Shown: positions 63,671 through 64,000 of the stretch, piece by piece
Position numbering within the stretch: the first letter of the stretch is position 1
Layout: every line of letters starts with the position of its first letter
DNA from: Alviniconcha marisindica
Lineage: Eukaryota > Mollusca > Gastropoda > Provannidae
Assembly (NCBI GenBank): GCA_018857735.1
Contig: JABMCL010003271.1
Coordinates: forward strand, 332,501-396,500
Reading direction: 5' to 3'
Length of the DNA: 64,000 bases
Position numbers and translations under genes: made by a program
Notes under the pieces: model-generated
What the model was told of the DNA's origin: nothing
Database searches by the model: none
The model's input: the letters and a program-made list of their open reading frames with translations, nothing else

Positions 63671-63760
63671 CTACTCATCGACCTTGACCAGAGCCATGAG
63701 GGTGAAGTTAATCTCTTCAGGGTCCCGCTCCATGAACTTCTTCACCACCTTGACAGTGTC
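63671..63760 (-). CDS. Terminal coding exon of an unidentified gene
   Basis: After a cctgtatttcag acceptor, 29 codons read DTVKVVKKFMERDPEEINFT and then LMALVKVDE, followed by TAG. The exon enters in phase 0. The composition is that of a compact soluble protein's C-terminal helix and strand. The remaining exons lie to the right of the window. I do not recognise the family with confidence. Confidence 0.6.
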   Translation of the reverse strand, partial: DTVKVVKKFMERDPEEINFTLMALVKVDE

Positions 63761-64000
63761 CTGAAATACAGGCCAGGCATCATCATTTGAGCATGGGCAA
63801 CAGTTTCAAACAGGGCAACAGTTTAATCACTGCTAATGATGGACTGGGATCCGCAAGAAAACCATGGCAGTATATGTGTGTATACGCGTGTATGAGTGTG
63901 TGTGCGTGTGTATGTGGTCCAGTATTGAAACTTTACGTGCTACCAAGTGGCAAATTTCCATGTCCATTTTTAACAGAAACAATGAACAATTCTGCATCAC

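Overview
This window is nuclear DNA from an intron-rich animal. It is most likely a marine gastropod mollusc of the periwinkle type, although the species call is inference. The signs are very dense (CA)n, (GA)n, (CTGT)n and poly-C tracts, tRNA-headed SINEs, a small dispersed motif of about 60 bp, a decayed non-LTR retrotransposon, and genes with short exons and GT/AG introns. Almost all small open frames here come from simple repeats and are not genes.

Left third (1-24 kb): three sets of minus-strand exons from proteins I cannot name. They are one internal exon at the window edge (43-205), a two-exon gene start below a CpG-rich upstream region (4891-5236), and one good exon at 14367-14559 with a doubtful terminal exon at 13458-13525. 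A further candidate terminal exon lies at 21983-22174. The rest is microsatellites, minisatellites (including a ten-unit array carrying cAMP-response-element palindromes at 8433-9016) and a tandem duplication of about 1 kb (18.07-19.96 kb).

Centre (25.1-43.5 kb, minus strand): a complete 15-exon CWH43 (PGAP2-interacting protein) gene, a multispanning membrane protein with a C-terminal endonuclease/exonuclease/phosphatase-like domain that acts in GPI-anchor lipid remodelling. All splice phases agree, and the spliced frame gives 698 residues, close to the human protein's 699 as I recall it. Its introns hold the most striking signal in the window. At about eight exon edges, the end of the exon and/or its splice site has been copied locally, giving tandem arrays of decoy donors, acceptors and partial exons. 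The last intron carries a non-autonomous piggyBac-like element with TTAA target sites. Intron 1 carries three SINEs.

Right third (46.2-57.2 kb, plus strand): a three-coding-exon, 1615-residue protein with about 11 C2H2-type zinc fingers, transcribed divergently from CWH43 and preceded by a non-coding 5' exon with a 12-bp GC hairpin. A retrotransposon 3' fragment lies between the two promoters. After mostly unannotatable DNA, the window ends with the last coding exon (63671-63760, minus strand) of another unidentified gene.
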